From a virus: a DNA stretch of 29,198 nucleotides. This document shows positions 12,578 through 20,116 of this stretch, one piece after another. A program made the translations under genes and the position numbers. The DNA lies in IMG/VR virus record IMGVR_UViG_3300030090_001955, positions 1 through 29,198 of that record; one strand, given 5' to 3'. Position 1 is the first letter of the stretch; each line of letters starts with the position of its first letter. The notes beneath the pieces were generated by a model. The model ran no database searches, was not told the origin of the DNA, and was given only the letters and a program-made list of their open reading frames with translations.

Positions 12578-14640
12578 AGATTATACTAGACGTAGAGAAC
12601 ACAACGACTAAACGAGATGGTAAGTTACATCTTGACCCTTTTGAGCCTGACAATTCTTTGACGCTCGTGGGTGTCCAAGACTGGCTAGAAGAGGAGTCAA
12701 CTGTTTTCGTGTTTGACCACAAAGAAAGAGTGATAACAGACGATGATGCAGACAAAAGACTACAAAAAGTTCTTGACAACACAACATTATTGATAGGACA
12801 TAACCTTCAGTATGATCTACAATGGCTCTGGGAGTGCGGTTTTAGGTATGATGGTGCAATATATGATACAATGTTAGGTGCATACATACTACAGAGAGGT
12901 CAAAAAGGCTCTGTTAGTCTAGAAAACTGTGCTGAGAGGTATGGTCTTGACATAAAGAAGTCAGATACACTCAAAGATTACTTTAGAAGAGGTTTTCAAA
13001 CGGACGAGATACCTCTTGACGAGTTATCGGAGTATCTACGGCAGGATTTAGCGGTTACACAGCAGTTATATTGGAAGTTACAGGAAGAATATGATAAGGA
13101 TGAGTCCAAATCACTGGCTACAGTATGTGATGTAACAAACAAAGTATGCAAAGCTCTGACTAAAATGTATATGAAGGGCATTGCCATAGACAGAGATGCT
13201 CTAGCTCAGGTGAAGAAAGACTTTGTTCAAGAGTTGAACGATATAGAAGGACGGTTGCAAGGGCATGTGAAGCGACTGATGGGAGACACACCTATCAACC
13301 TCAACTCACCAGAGCAAGTCAGTCAGGTTATCTTCTCTAGGATTGTCAAGAACAAAAAAGAGTGGGCATTGGCTTTTGAAAATGTTATTGACAAAGATGA
13401 CTTTCGCAAAACAGTCAAAGAAAACAGTAGCTTAATGGTGAAAACTAAAGCAAGTATATGTGAAGCGTGTAACGGTAAGGGTAAAGTTTTCAAGACCAAG
13501 AAGGATGGGACACCGTTTCTCAAGCCAAATCGTTGTCCCGAATGTGACACCAGAGGGTACAAGCTTGCCAAGTCAAATCAGATGGCAGGTCTTGGGTTCT
13601 TCCCCTTGTCCAAGGATTGGGTGAGTGCTAATGGTTTCTCCACAAGCAAAGGCAATCTGGAGACACTGATAAACATATCCAAGTCAAAGGGTATGACAGA
13701 TGCAGAGAACTTTCTTACCGATCTCAAGAGACAAAGTGCTGTGTCCAGTTATCTATCCTCTTTTGTTGAGGGTATTGAAGCGTATACAAAGCCAGATGGT
13801 AAGCTACATGTGTCTCTCACTCAGCATGTCACAGCCACTGGACGTTTCAGTGGACGCAACCCTAACATGCAAAACATGCCAAGGGGCGGTACGTTTCCAG
13901 TTAAGAAAGTGTTTGTATCACGTTGGAACTACCATCAGTTTGGACTGAAGGGTAAGATACTTGAAGCAGACTTTGCACAGTTAGAGTTTAGGGTTGCAGC
14001 ATTTTTGTCACAAGACAAGGTTGCGATGGAGGAGGTCAGCACTGGCTTTGATGTTCACTCCTACACTGCTAAGATTATATCTGATGCAGGACAGCCAACG
14101 ACACGACAAGAAGCTAAAGCACACACCTTTGCCCCTCTGTACGGTGCTACTGGCTTTGGTAGGACAAAAGCTGAGGCAGAATATTACACACACTTCATGG
14201 ACAAGTATAGAGGTATAGCAAAGTGGCACAAGCGTCTAGGAGATCAAGCGTTGAACGATGGCTACATCATGATACCATCAGGACGACAGTACGCTTTTCC
14301 AGACGTAGAGCGTAGAGCCAGTGGTTCACCCACACACTTTACCATGATAAAGAATTATCCAGTGCAGGGATTTGCTACTGGGGATATTGTTCCCATAGTA
14401 TTTCTGGAGATAGACAAGAAGTTAGAGAGTATGCAATCTTGTCTTGTTAATACGGTGCATGACTCCGTTGTTATTGACGTACACCCTGCAGAAGAAGAGC
14501 AAGTTATTCGCATCATAAAAGATGTAAATGACAACCTAATTGACATCATAAAAGCCTACTATGATGTTACCATAAATGTACCAATGGTGCTTGAAGCTAA
14601 GATAGGAAATAATTGGCTTGACACCAAGGACGTTATGTAG
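12574..14640 (+). CDS. polA: Family A DNA polymerase with inserted DnaJ-type zinc segment
   Basis: 688 aa. The 3'-5' exonuclease has Exo I LDVENT (D6, E8), Exo II GHNLQYD (N77, D81), and Exo III YLRQD (Y154, D158). A DnaJ-like insert follows: CEACNGKGK (C296, C299) and CPECDTRGY (C321, C324), the HMO-2011-group signature. Polymerase motif A is EADFAQLEFR (D466-R473); motif B is R511-x3-K515-x3-F519-x3-YG, so the residue equal to E. coli F762 is Phe; motif C is VNTVHDS (D630), with Ser replacing the usual Glu after HD. It is the replicative polymerase. Complete domain set; no 5'-nuclease domain, as usual for phage enzymes. A promoter lies in its last 25 bases. Confidence 0.93.
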   Translation: MKIILDVENTTTKRDGKLHLDPFEPDNSLTLVGVQDWLEEESTVFVFDHKERVITDDDADKRLQKVLDNTTLLIGHNLQYDLQWLWECGFRYDGAIYDTMLGAYILQRGQKGSVSLENCAERYGLDIKKSDTLKDYFRRGFQTDEIPLDELSEYLRQDLAVTQQLYWKLQEEYDKDESKSLATVCDVTNKVCKALTKMYMKGIAIDRDALAQVKKDFVQELNDIEGRLQGHVKRLMGDTPINLNSPEQVSQVIFSRIVKNKKEWALAFENVIDKDDFRKTVKENSSLMVKTKASICEACNGKGKVFKTKKDGTPFLKPNRCPECDTRGYKLAKSNQMAGLGFFPLSKDWVSANGFSTSKGNLETLINISKSKGMTDAENFLTDLKRQSAVSSYLSSFVEGIEAYTKPDGKLHVSLTQHVTATGRFSGRNPNMQNMPRGGTFPVKKVFVSRWNYHQFGLKGKILEADFAQLEFRVAAFLSQDKVAMEEVSTGFDVHSYTAKIISDAGQPTTRQEAKAHTFAPLYGATGFGRTKAEAEYYTHFMDKYRGIAKWHKRLGDQALNDGYIMIPSGRQYAFPDVERRASGSPTHFTMIKNYPVQGFATGDIVPIVFLEIDKKLESMQSCLVNTVHDSVVIDVHPAEEEQVIRIIKDVNDNLIDIIKAYYDVTINVPMVLEAKIGNNWLDTKDVM

Positions 14641-14646
14641 TATAGT
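14618..14646 (+). promoter_or_regulatory. Sigma70-type promoter at the end of polA
   Basis: TTGACA (6/6) at 14618-14623, 17-nt spacer, TATAGT (5/6) at 14641-14646. Predicted start near 14653, 23 nt ahead of the ATG of the probable SSB gene, which has AAGGAG before it. It would let SSB, nuclease and later genes be expressed independently of upstream read-through. Confidence 0.6.
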
Positions 14647-14675
14647 CAACTGATTCGTTTTAAGGAGTTTAATAT

Positions 14676-15557
14676 ATGGAAAATAATTTAGCTATTATCG
14701 GAACAGAAGAAAACCTAGCAGACATCATGGGTATGTCCAACACTGTCCCATCATCTCGCTCTGCCCTTGCGGAGATCAAGCAGGTACACCAGAATATTAT
14801 GGGTACTAAGGAAGTTGATGGGGAAAAGATGGAAGTAGCTGTGATAAAAGCAGGTGCTTATTCAGTAGTGTTCCCTGACGAGACTGTGTATTACAGTGAC
14901 AAGATCACCATAAGAACCTTCATGCAAAGGTTTCAGTGGGAGAGATGGGATGACAACTTTACCAGACCAGATGGCGGTTCTGGAAGGATGCTCCGATCTG
15001 TCATGGGTAAGTCTCTCAGTGTGGACTTAAAGGATAACTATGGAGGTTTTAACTGCGGTAGACCTTCTGGTTATGTCAAAGACATTTCGTCTTTGCCACA
15101 AGAAACGCAGGACATCATGAAAAGTACTAAGCGGTACAAGATTGTGTTTGGACTGTGTACACTTGACAACGCTAAGGATGCCAATGGTAAATCTGTTGAT
15201 GTTAAAGAGTTCCCTTTCTTTATGCGTATTAAAAACAAAGATAGTTTCAAAGCTATGGTAGATGTTTTTAAGATGATAAGACGGAATAACCGTTTTCCTA
15301 TTCAGTACAATCTGAGTTTGTTTAGCGAATTAAAGAGTATACCTAGTGGTGCTACTTACGCAGTGGTTAAAGTATCTCTAGGTAATGAAGTAGAGATTAC
15401 TGCTGAGGACAAAGAGACACTGAAAAGTTTTGTCGAGTGGGTTGAATCTATGAACTCAATCACTCTTTCTAAGTGGGAAGAGAACAGAAGACCAGAGGAG
15501 TTGTCTGAAGCAGACGAGGAGATTGTGTCTTCTATTGTTGAGATTGAGGACGAGTAG
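14676..15557 (+). CDS. Probable single-stranded DNA-binding protein
   Basis: 293 aa. No motif I can name, but the position between polymerase and exonuclease and a strongly acidic C-terminus (RPEELSEADEEIVSSIVEIE-type tail, last 25 residues) are the marks of phage SSBs such as T7 gp2.5, whose acidic tail contacts the polymerase. The central part looks beta-rich with aromatic residues (VVFPDETVYYSDKITIRTF, RFQWERWDDNF). Two isolated Cys (C126, C156 region) do not form a zinc site. It begins a unit behind the promoter at 14618-14646. Alternative: a recombination mediator. Confidence 0.5.
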   Translation: MENNLAIIGTEENLADIMGMSNTVPSSRSALAEIKQVHQNIMGTKEVDGEKMEVAVIKAGAYSVVFPDETVYYSDKITIRTFMQRFQWERWDDNFTRPDGGSGRMLRSVMGKSLSVDLKDNYGGFNCGRPSGYVKDISSLPQETQDIMKSTKRYKIVFGLCTLDNAKDANGKSVDVKEFPFFMRIKNKDSFKAMVDVFKMIRRNNRFPIQYNLSLFSELKSIPSGATYAVVKVSLGNEVEITAEDKETLKSFVEWVESMNSITLSKWEENRRPEELSEADEEIVSSIVEIEDE

Positions 15558-16436
15558 ATGAACCATCCTGCAGAGTTGGCGATACACGAGTTCCTACAGA
15601 AAGTTTCTCTTGGTAAAGCCAAGATGAACAAGGCTACCCTCCACCACATAGCCAAAGATGTAGAGGACGCTTTGTCTCGCCAATTCTCAGGGGATAAGCG
15701 GAAGTTTAGACTTCGTATGTCTAACATTGGACGTAAGAAGTGTCAGCTTTGGTTTGAAAAGAACCACCCTGAGAAAAAGCAACCAGACTCCCCTTACTTC
15801 TTAATAAATATGATACTAGGAGATATCGTTGAGGCGGTGTTCAAAGGTCTTCTTAGAGCCTCTAAAGTTAAGTTTGAGGACAGTAAGAAGGTTGTATTAA
15901 AGACAAAGAAGAAAGATATAGAGGGCAGTTATGACTTAGTTCTAAACGATAAGGTAGATGACGTAAAGTCTACATCACCTTGGTCTTACGAAAACAAGTT
16001 TGTAGATTTCAACACGTTAAAGAGTAAAGATAGTTTTGGTTACGTTGCACAGTTAGCAGGGTATGCTAAGGCTAGAGGAGTAAAAGCAGGTGGTTGGTGG
16101 GCAGTCAATAAAGCCAACGGAAACTTCAAGTATGTTGATGCTGACGATCTCAACATGCAGGAAGAACTTAAAAAGATAGATGATACTATAGCCTACATAG
16201 AGGACGATGCACCTTTTGAAAGATGTTACGAACCGATAGAGGAAACGTACTACGGAAAAGCAAGCGGTAATCTAAAGCTAGGCATTGAGTGTAGTCTTTG
16301 TTCTTTTAAAGATGCTTGTTGGTCAGACTTACAAGTCTTACCTTCAAAGGTTTCTAAATCTGCAAACCCTCCTTTGATTAATTATGTAAAGGTTGCAAAT
16401 GGCGAAACTGAAGTTAAAGAGCAAGTTCGAGTATGA
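15558..16436 (+). CDS. Cas4/RecB-type PD-(D/E)XK nuclease with Fe-S cysteines
   Basis: 292 aa, ATG directly after the previous stop. Nuclease core: IEGSYDLVL (D126) ... DDVKST (D135-x-K137), and the RecB-type AQLAGYA (Q165...Y169). A conserved cysteine, C62 (RKKCQLWFE), and the C-terminal C245-x2-C248-x5-C254 (CSLCSFKDAC) have the spacing of the 4Fe-4S cluster in Cas4 and AddB. Such phage enzymes are 5'-3' exonucleases used in recombination or host DNA breakdown. There is no CRISPR context, so a Cas4 role in spacer uptake is not implied. Overlaps the endonuclease I gene by 38 nt. Confidence 0.8.
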   Translation: MNHPAELAIHEFLQKVSLGKAKMNKATLHHIAKDVEDALSRQFSGDKRKFRLRMSNIGRKKCQLWFEKNHPEKKQPDSPYFLINMILGDIVEAVFKGLLRASKVKFEDSKKVVLKTKKKDIEGSYDLVLNDKVDDVKSTSPWSYENKFVDFNTLKSKDSFGYVAQLAGYAKARGVKAGGWWAVNKANGNFKYVDADDLNMQEELKKIDDTIAYIEDDAPFERCYEPIEETYYGKASGNLKLGIECSLCSFKDACWSDLQVLPSKVSKSANPPLINYVKVANGETEVKEQVRV

Positions 16437-16788
16437 TGTAGCAAAATGGCTAAGGTCAGTAAAACAAAAGGTGAGGTATGAAGAAATCAGAATTAAATAC
16501 GCTGTTATTCGACACCGATACTATAAGCCTGACTTTATTCTTAACAATGGTATTATTATTGAAGCGAAAGGGTGGTTACGTCCAAGCGATAGAACGAAAC
16601 ATTTGTTAATAAAAGAGCAGTATCCTGACTTAGATATACGGTTTCTATTTCAAAATGCAAACAATCTTTTACGCAAAGGATCTAAGACTCGATACTGCGA
16701 CTGGTGTGACAAACACGGCTTTCTCTACGCACATAAAGAAATACCAAAACAATGGTTGACAGAAAGAAAAAAGAGGATAAAACTATAG
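16399..16788 (+). CDS. T7-type endonuclease I (Holliday junction resolvase)
   Basis: 129 aa from ATG 16399; an in-frame TTG at 16393 is less likely. Catalytic residues keep the T7 gp3 spacing: E11 (KFEYD), D45 (YKPDFIL), E55-A-K57 (IIEAKG); in T7 these are E20, D55, E65 and K67. The C-terminal half has a CDWC pair (100, 103). It cuts branched DNA, resolving replication or recombination junctions before packaging, and can degrade host DNA. Pairs with the Cas4-like exonuclease just upstream. Confidence 0.85.
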   Translation: MAKLKLKSKFEYDVAKWLRSVKQKVRYEEIRIKYAVIRHRYYKPDFILNNGIIIEAKGWLRPSDRTKHLLIKEQYPDLDIRFLFQNANNLLRKGSKTRYCDWCDKHGFLYAHKEIPKQWLTERKKRIKL

Positions 16789-16792
16789 GCTC

Positions 16793-17122
16793 ATGAGAAA
16801 ATATATTAAAAAAGATGACTATGCTCTAGTCGTTCAAGTTGATACGGATGATCGTGGTAGGGCAACTGGTGAAAGCACATTCAATCTGTTATATAGTGAT
16901 GACAACAAGTGGGATAAAGTAACGCACGATGGTGTCATTGATATGTTGACAATTATGATGGAAGTTGTTAGAATGATGGAGATAGATCCTGAGTTCAGAG
17001 AAATGATGGCTACCTTCTTGAAGAAGCACACACCAAGAGTTCCTAAGCTTGAGATTGTTGAAAGCAAAGACAATGTTATTAAATTAGATTGGAGCAAAAA
17101 AGATGACAGACGAGGTAAATAA
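16793..17122 (+). CDS. Hypothetical protein, 109 aa
   Basis: MRKYIKKDDYALVVQVDTDD, then GRATGESTFNLLYSDDNKW, a Met-rich helical part MLTIMMEVVRMMEIDPEFRE, and a Lys/Asp tail. No known motif. It overlaps the DUF3310 gene by 20 nt. A promoter-like element lies inside it (16946-16974). Soluble; function unknown. Confidence 0.65.
   Translation: MRKYIKKDDYALVVQVDTDDRGRATGESTFNLLYSDDNKWDKVTHDGVIDMLTIMMEVVRMMEIDPEFREMMATFLKKHTPRVPKLEIVESKDNVIKLDWSKKDDRRGK
16946..16974 (+). promoter_or_regulatory. Candidate internal promoter ahead of DUF3310 and reductase genes
   Basis: TTGACA (6/6) at 16946-16951, 17-nt spacer, TAGAAT (5/6) at 16969-16974, within a coding region. Start predicted near 16981, about 120 nt before the ATG at 17103. 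Could boost the DUF3310 and ribonucleotide reductase genes. Confidence 0.4.
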
Positions 17123-17336
17123 TCCACCACACTACAACAAAGGCGGTATGGAGTGTATTGACTACATAAGGCAACAACTAGGAGATAACTTTAGATATTA
17201 CTGCGAGGGCAACGTACACAAGTATCTACACAGATTTGACTACAAGAACTCTATGGTAGATTTAAAGATACAAGACTTGAAAAAAGGTAAATGGTATCTA
17301 AATAGATTAATAGAAGAGTTAGAGAAAGACTCATGA
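17103..17336 (+). CDS. DUF3310 family protein (often annotated nucleotide kinase)
   Basis: 77 aa: NPPHYNKGGMECIDYI, GNVHKYLHRFDYKN, then KKGKWYLNRLIEEL. This is the complete DUF3310 pattern (N-P-x-H-Y-x-x-G-x-E-x-I ... GN-x-x-KYL-x-R ... K-x-x-W-Y). Members include a region of T7 gp1.7, reported as a nucleotide kinase; short stand-alone members like this one have uncertain activity. Its place just before the ribonucleotide reductase supports a role in nucleotide supply. Confidence 0.8.
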   Translation: MTDEVNNPPHYNKGGMECIDYIRQQLGDNFRYYCEGNVHKYLHRFDYKNSMVDLKIQDLKKGKWYLNRLIEELEKDS

Positions 17337-17509
17337 AGTTTACAGTGAACATGACCATAGAAGTAGACGAGGAAGAGAATATATTACCTGTCAACTATAA
17401 TGGTAAAGAGGGAGATGAACAAGCTCTTAAAGATATATTAAGAGATTATCTATTCGATATTGATGGTATAACATTATTAGAGGGAGTGAAAGTAAAGAAG
17501 CATGAATGA
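17333..17509 (+). CDS. Hypothetical acidic protein, 58 aa
   Basis: ATGA overlap with the DUF3310 gene and an 8-nt overlap with the reductase gene. MKFTVNMTIEVDEEENILPV, then GDEQALKDILRDYLFDIDGI, ending in a basic VKVKKHE. Predicted beta-alpha-beta; no family recognised. Confidence 0.65.
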   Translation: MKFTVNMTIEVDEEENILPVNYNGKEGDEQALKDILRDYLFDIDGITLLEGVKVKKHE

Positions 17510-19388
17510 TTATCAAAAGTTTATAGCAATATCTAGGTACGCTAGATGGATGGATGATGCAGGACGTAGAGAAACGTGGGAAGAAACAGTATCCCGATAT
17601 GTAGATTACATAACAGAGAAAGTAAAAGGACAGCTACCTAAAACAGAAATGTTTGACGCTATACATAATTTAGAAGTGATGCCATCTATGAGAGCGTTGA
17701 TGACAGCAGGATCAGCTTTGGAAAGAGATAACACAGCAGGATACAACTGTAGCTATCTACCAATAGATGACCCAAAAGCTTTTGATGAAGCTATGTATAT
17801 CTTGTTATGTGGCACTGGTGTTGGCTTCTCTGTAGAAAGACAATATGTGAATCAGTTGCCTGAGATACCACAAAGCATAGAAGATGTAGATACAGTTATT
17901 GATGTACAGGACAGCAAAGAAGGTTGGGCAAAAGCTCTGCGTAAACTAATAGGACACTTATATATGGGTGAAGCACCAAGTTGGGACACATCTAAGGTTA
18001 GACCTGCAGGGGCGAGACTAAAGGTGTTCGGTGGTAGAGCAAGTGGTCCTGCTCCTTTGATAGATCTTTTTACCTTCACTACATCACTGTTTAAACACAA
18101 TGCAGGACGTAAGCTGTCTAGCTACGATTGTCATAACTTAATGTGTAAGGTTGGAGAGGTTGTAGTATCGGGCGGTGTTAGACGTTCTGCCATGATAAGC
18201 TTGTCTAATCTATCAGATGGACGCATGAGACACGCAAAGTCGGGACAGTGGTGGGAGACAGCACCACAGATGGCACTATCTAACAACTCTGTATGCTACA
18301 CAGACAAGCCTGATGGAGAGACATTCCTACGAGAGTGGACATCTCTAGTGGAGTCAAAGTCAGGAGAGCGTGGTATATTTAACAGACTATCTGCAAAGGA
18401 ACAAGCAAAGAAGTTTGGCAGAAGAGATGCTGACCATGAGTTTGGTACTAATCCTTGTAGTGAAATAATACTTAGACCCTATCAGTTTTGCAACTTAACA
18501 GAAGTTGTGATACGAGAAAAAGATAAGTTTGATGATTTGAAGAGGAAGGTAAGGCTTGCCACGATACTTGGTACAGCACAGTCCACTCTTACTAAGTTCC
18601 CCTACCTCAGGAAGATATGGCAGAGAAACACAGAAGAAGAAAGACTCCTTGGTGTCAGTCTCACTGGCATCATGGATAACGAACTAACTAGCGGAAGGAA
18701 ACACGGACTTGATAAAACACTTGAAGAACTTAGGAAAGTTGCTGTGGAAACGAACAAAGAATGGTCAGCAATCTTTGGAATCCCACAAAGCACCGCCATC
18801 ACTTGCGTCAAACCAAGTGGGACAGTATCACAGCTTGTTGACTCAAGCAGTGGCATCCACCCTCGTCATAGTAGTTATTATATCCGTACTGTCAGGGGCG
18901 ATAATAAAGATCCTCTTACTAACTTCATGGTAGATAGCGGTATACCTAGCGAACCAGACGTAATGAAGCCTGATACTCAGACAGTATTTAGCTTCCCTAT
19001 GAAGTCACCAAAGAAATCGGTCAAGAGGGACGATATGACAGCCATACAACAGCTACAAACGTGGCTCACATATCAGAGGCACTGGTGTGAACACAAGCCG
19101 TCAGTGACCGTTTCTGTGAGGGATGATGAATGGATGGAAGTTGGTGCGTTTGTGTTTAAACATTTTGACGAGATGTCAGGTGTTTCTTTTTTACCACATT
19201 CAGACCATACTTATCAACAAGCACCCTATCAGGACTGCACAGAAGCTGTATACAATGAGTTTAGCGGTAAATTCGGAAATATAGATTGGAAGTCCTTTAT
19301 TAATTATGAAAAAGAAGATAACACAAAGTCGTCACAAACATTCGCGTGTTCTGGTGACAGTTGTGAAATCGTAGATATAGGAGCGTAG
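17502..19388 (+). CDS. nrdJ: Class II (adenosylcobalamin-dependent) ribonucleotide reductase, monomeric
   Basis: 628 aa, RTPR-type. Active-site elements: C83 (AGYNCSYLP) and C330 (CNLTEV) as the redox pair, C319 in NPCSEI as the thiyl-radical cysteine with E321, GGVRRSAM (225-231), VKPSGTVSQL, and the C-terminal C616-x4-C621 shuttle pair. It reduces ribonucleoside triphosphates to deoxy forms with coenzyme B12, needing host or imported cobalamin. Shorter than the Lactobacillus enzyme (739 aa), typical for marine phages. It serves dNTP supply for the polymerase, alongside the 5'-nucleotidase at 4275. No intein or split seen. Confidence 0.92.
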   Translation: MNDYQKFIAISRYARWMDDAGRRETWEETVSRYVDYITEKVKGQLPKTEMFDAIHNLEVMPSMRALMTAGSALERDNTAGYNCSYLPIDDPKAFDEAMYILLCGTGVGFSVERQYVNQLPEIPQSIEDVDTVIDVQDSKEGWAKALRKLIGHLYMGEAPSWDTSKVRPAGARLKVFGGRASGPAPLIDLFTFTTSLFKHNAGRKLSSYDCHNLMCKVGEVVVSGGVRRSAMISLSNLSDGRMRHAKSGQWWETAPQMALSNNSVCYTDKPDGETFLREWTSLVESKSGERGIFNRLSAKEQAKKFGRRDADHEFGTNPCSEIILRPYQFCNLTEVVIREKDKFDDLKRKVRLATILGTAQSTLTKFPYLRKIWQRNTEEERLLGVSLTGIMDNELTSGRKHGLDKTLEELRKVAVETNKEWSAIFGIPQSTAITCVKPSGTVSQLVDSSSGIHPRHSSYYIRTVRGDNKDPLTNFMVDSGIPSEPDVMKPDTQTVFSFPMKSPKKSVKRDDMTAIQQLQTWLTYQRHWCEHKPSVTVSVRDDEWMEVGAFVFKHFDEMSGVSFLPHSDHTYQQAPYQDCTEAVYNEFSGKFGNIDWKSFINYEKEDNTKSSQTFACSGDSCEIVDIGA

Positions 19389-19389
19389 T

Positions 19390-19629
19390 ATGGCTACCAT
19401 AGTTATTTATGCCACCATATTTGTGGCAGGTATAGTCAGTGTAATAGAATACAAAGGAGATACTTTCATAACAAATGAGGATTGTATATCGTATCTCCAG
19501 ACTTACAACGATCATATCAATCAAACACTACAAGATCATTTAAACAAAAAAGAAAAGGGTGCTACAGTTCTTTTTATAGGATGTTCAGAAAGAAGTAAAT
19601 TTATTAATGGAAACGACCAAACAACATAA
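19390..19629 (+). CDS. Hypothetical exported or membrane-anchored protein, 79 aa
   Basis: AGGAG at 19379-19383 precedes the ATG. Hydrophobic N-terminus (ATIVIYATIFVAGIVSVI) that could be a signal anchor, then a polar part with two Cys (C32, C65; FITNEDCISYLQTY, LFIGCSERS) suitable for one disulfide if periplasmic. Small proteins of this layout occur in marine phages; function unknown. Confidence 0.6.
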   Translation: MATIVIYATIFVAGIVSVIEYKGDTFITNEDCISYLQTYNDHINQTLQDHLNKKEKGATVLFIGCSERSKFINGNDQTT

Positions 19630-19858
19630 AAAAGAACGACCCTTTACTTTAGGATTCAGAGTCTTTAGAAAAGGTTTACTAAAAACTAATTCTAAGATGC
19701 TGAAGGGCAACCCATTTTACCCGAACACTGTATCGTTCAAAGAATGGGAGCGTGGCTTCAATGTCGCATATTATCGAAACTTGGAGAGGTTGGATGAACA
19801 AAGCGAGGCAAGAAGCAGAAAAAGCTTTCAAAAAATCGGAGGTGAAGATGGAAAGTGA
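19607..19858 (+). CDS. Small protein weakly resembling ribosome modulation factor
   Basis: 83 aa, basic. KGNPFYPNTVSFKEWERGFN then VAYYRNLERL recalls the C-P-Y-x5-R-x2-W-x-x-G-W core of RMF, which dimerises ribosomes, but the usual Gly-rich N-terminal part is not obvious, so this is a weak similarity. The ATG overlaps the previous gene by 23 nt with only a poor purine run before it. Its 3' end overlaps the next gene by 11 nt. Confidence 0.55.
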   Translation: METTKQHKKERPFTLGFRVFRKGLLKTNSKMLKGNPFYPNTVSFKEWERGFNVAYYRNLERLDEQSEARSRKSFQKIGGEDGK

Positions 19859-20087
19859 AATCAGTCTTGAGGATATGGCAAAGGAAATCAATGAGTTGGA
19901 TACCCAACTTAGAGATATGAAAAAGGCTTATCGTGAAAAAAAGATGGCAGGTCTAAAGTCTGCTATGGAAGCACGTAAGTCTGCCGATGAAGCTGTACGC
20001 GAGGAGCTAAAAGCTCTTGGTGTATCAGGCTATTCGTCCTCATGGTCTAGTTTAGATCCACTTAAACTTTATACCAAATGGTATTAA
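19848..20087 (+). CDS. Hypothetical helical protein, 79 aa, last gene of the rightward operon
   Basis: Start set at ATG 19848 because of GGAGGTGA at 19839-19846; a longer frame from GTG 19752 would overlap most of the previous gene. An ATG at 19794 with GGAGAGG is a second choice. MESEISLEDMAKEINELDTQ is followed by a Lys/Arg/Ala helix likely to form a coiled coil, and a C-terminus GVSGYSSSWSSLDPLKLYTK. No family recognised. Terminator follows directly. Confidence 0.65.
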   Translation: MESEISLEDMAKEINELDTQLRDMKKAYREKKMAGLKSAMEARKSADEAVREELKALGVSGYSSSWSSLDPLKLYTKWY

Positions 20088-20090
20088 TTG

Positions 20091-20116
20091 AGAGGGGCGA
20101 AAGCCCCTTTCTTTTT
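20091..20116 (+). terminator. Hairpin terminator between convergent operons
   Basis: AGGGGC (20093-20098) pairs with GCCCCT (20103-20108) around a GAAA tetraloop, extendable by further pairs, followed by TTCTTTTT. It ends the rightward operon and also lies just before the stop of the leftward virion operon, so it may act in both directions, better rightward. Confidence 0.85.

Noticed and set aside
15558-16436. CRISPR-associated role for the Cas4-like nuclease
   Set aside because: No repeat-spacer array or other cas gene in the window; the context is phage recombination and replication.
19752-19847. GTG-started upstream extension of the last rightward gene
   Set aside because: GGAGGTGA directly before ATG 19848 is a far better start, and the extension would lie entirely inside the previous gene.
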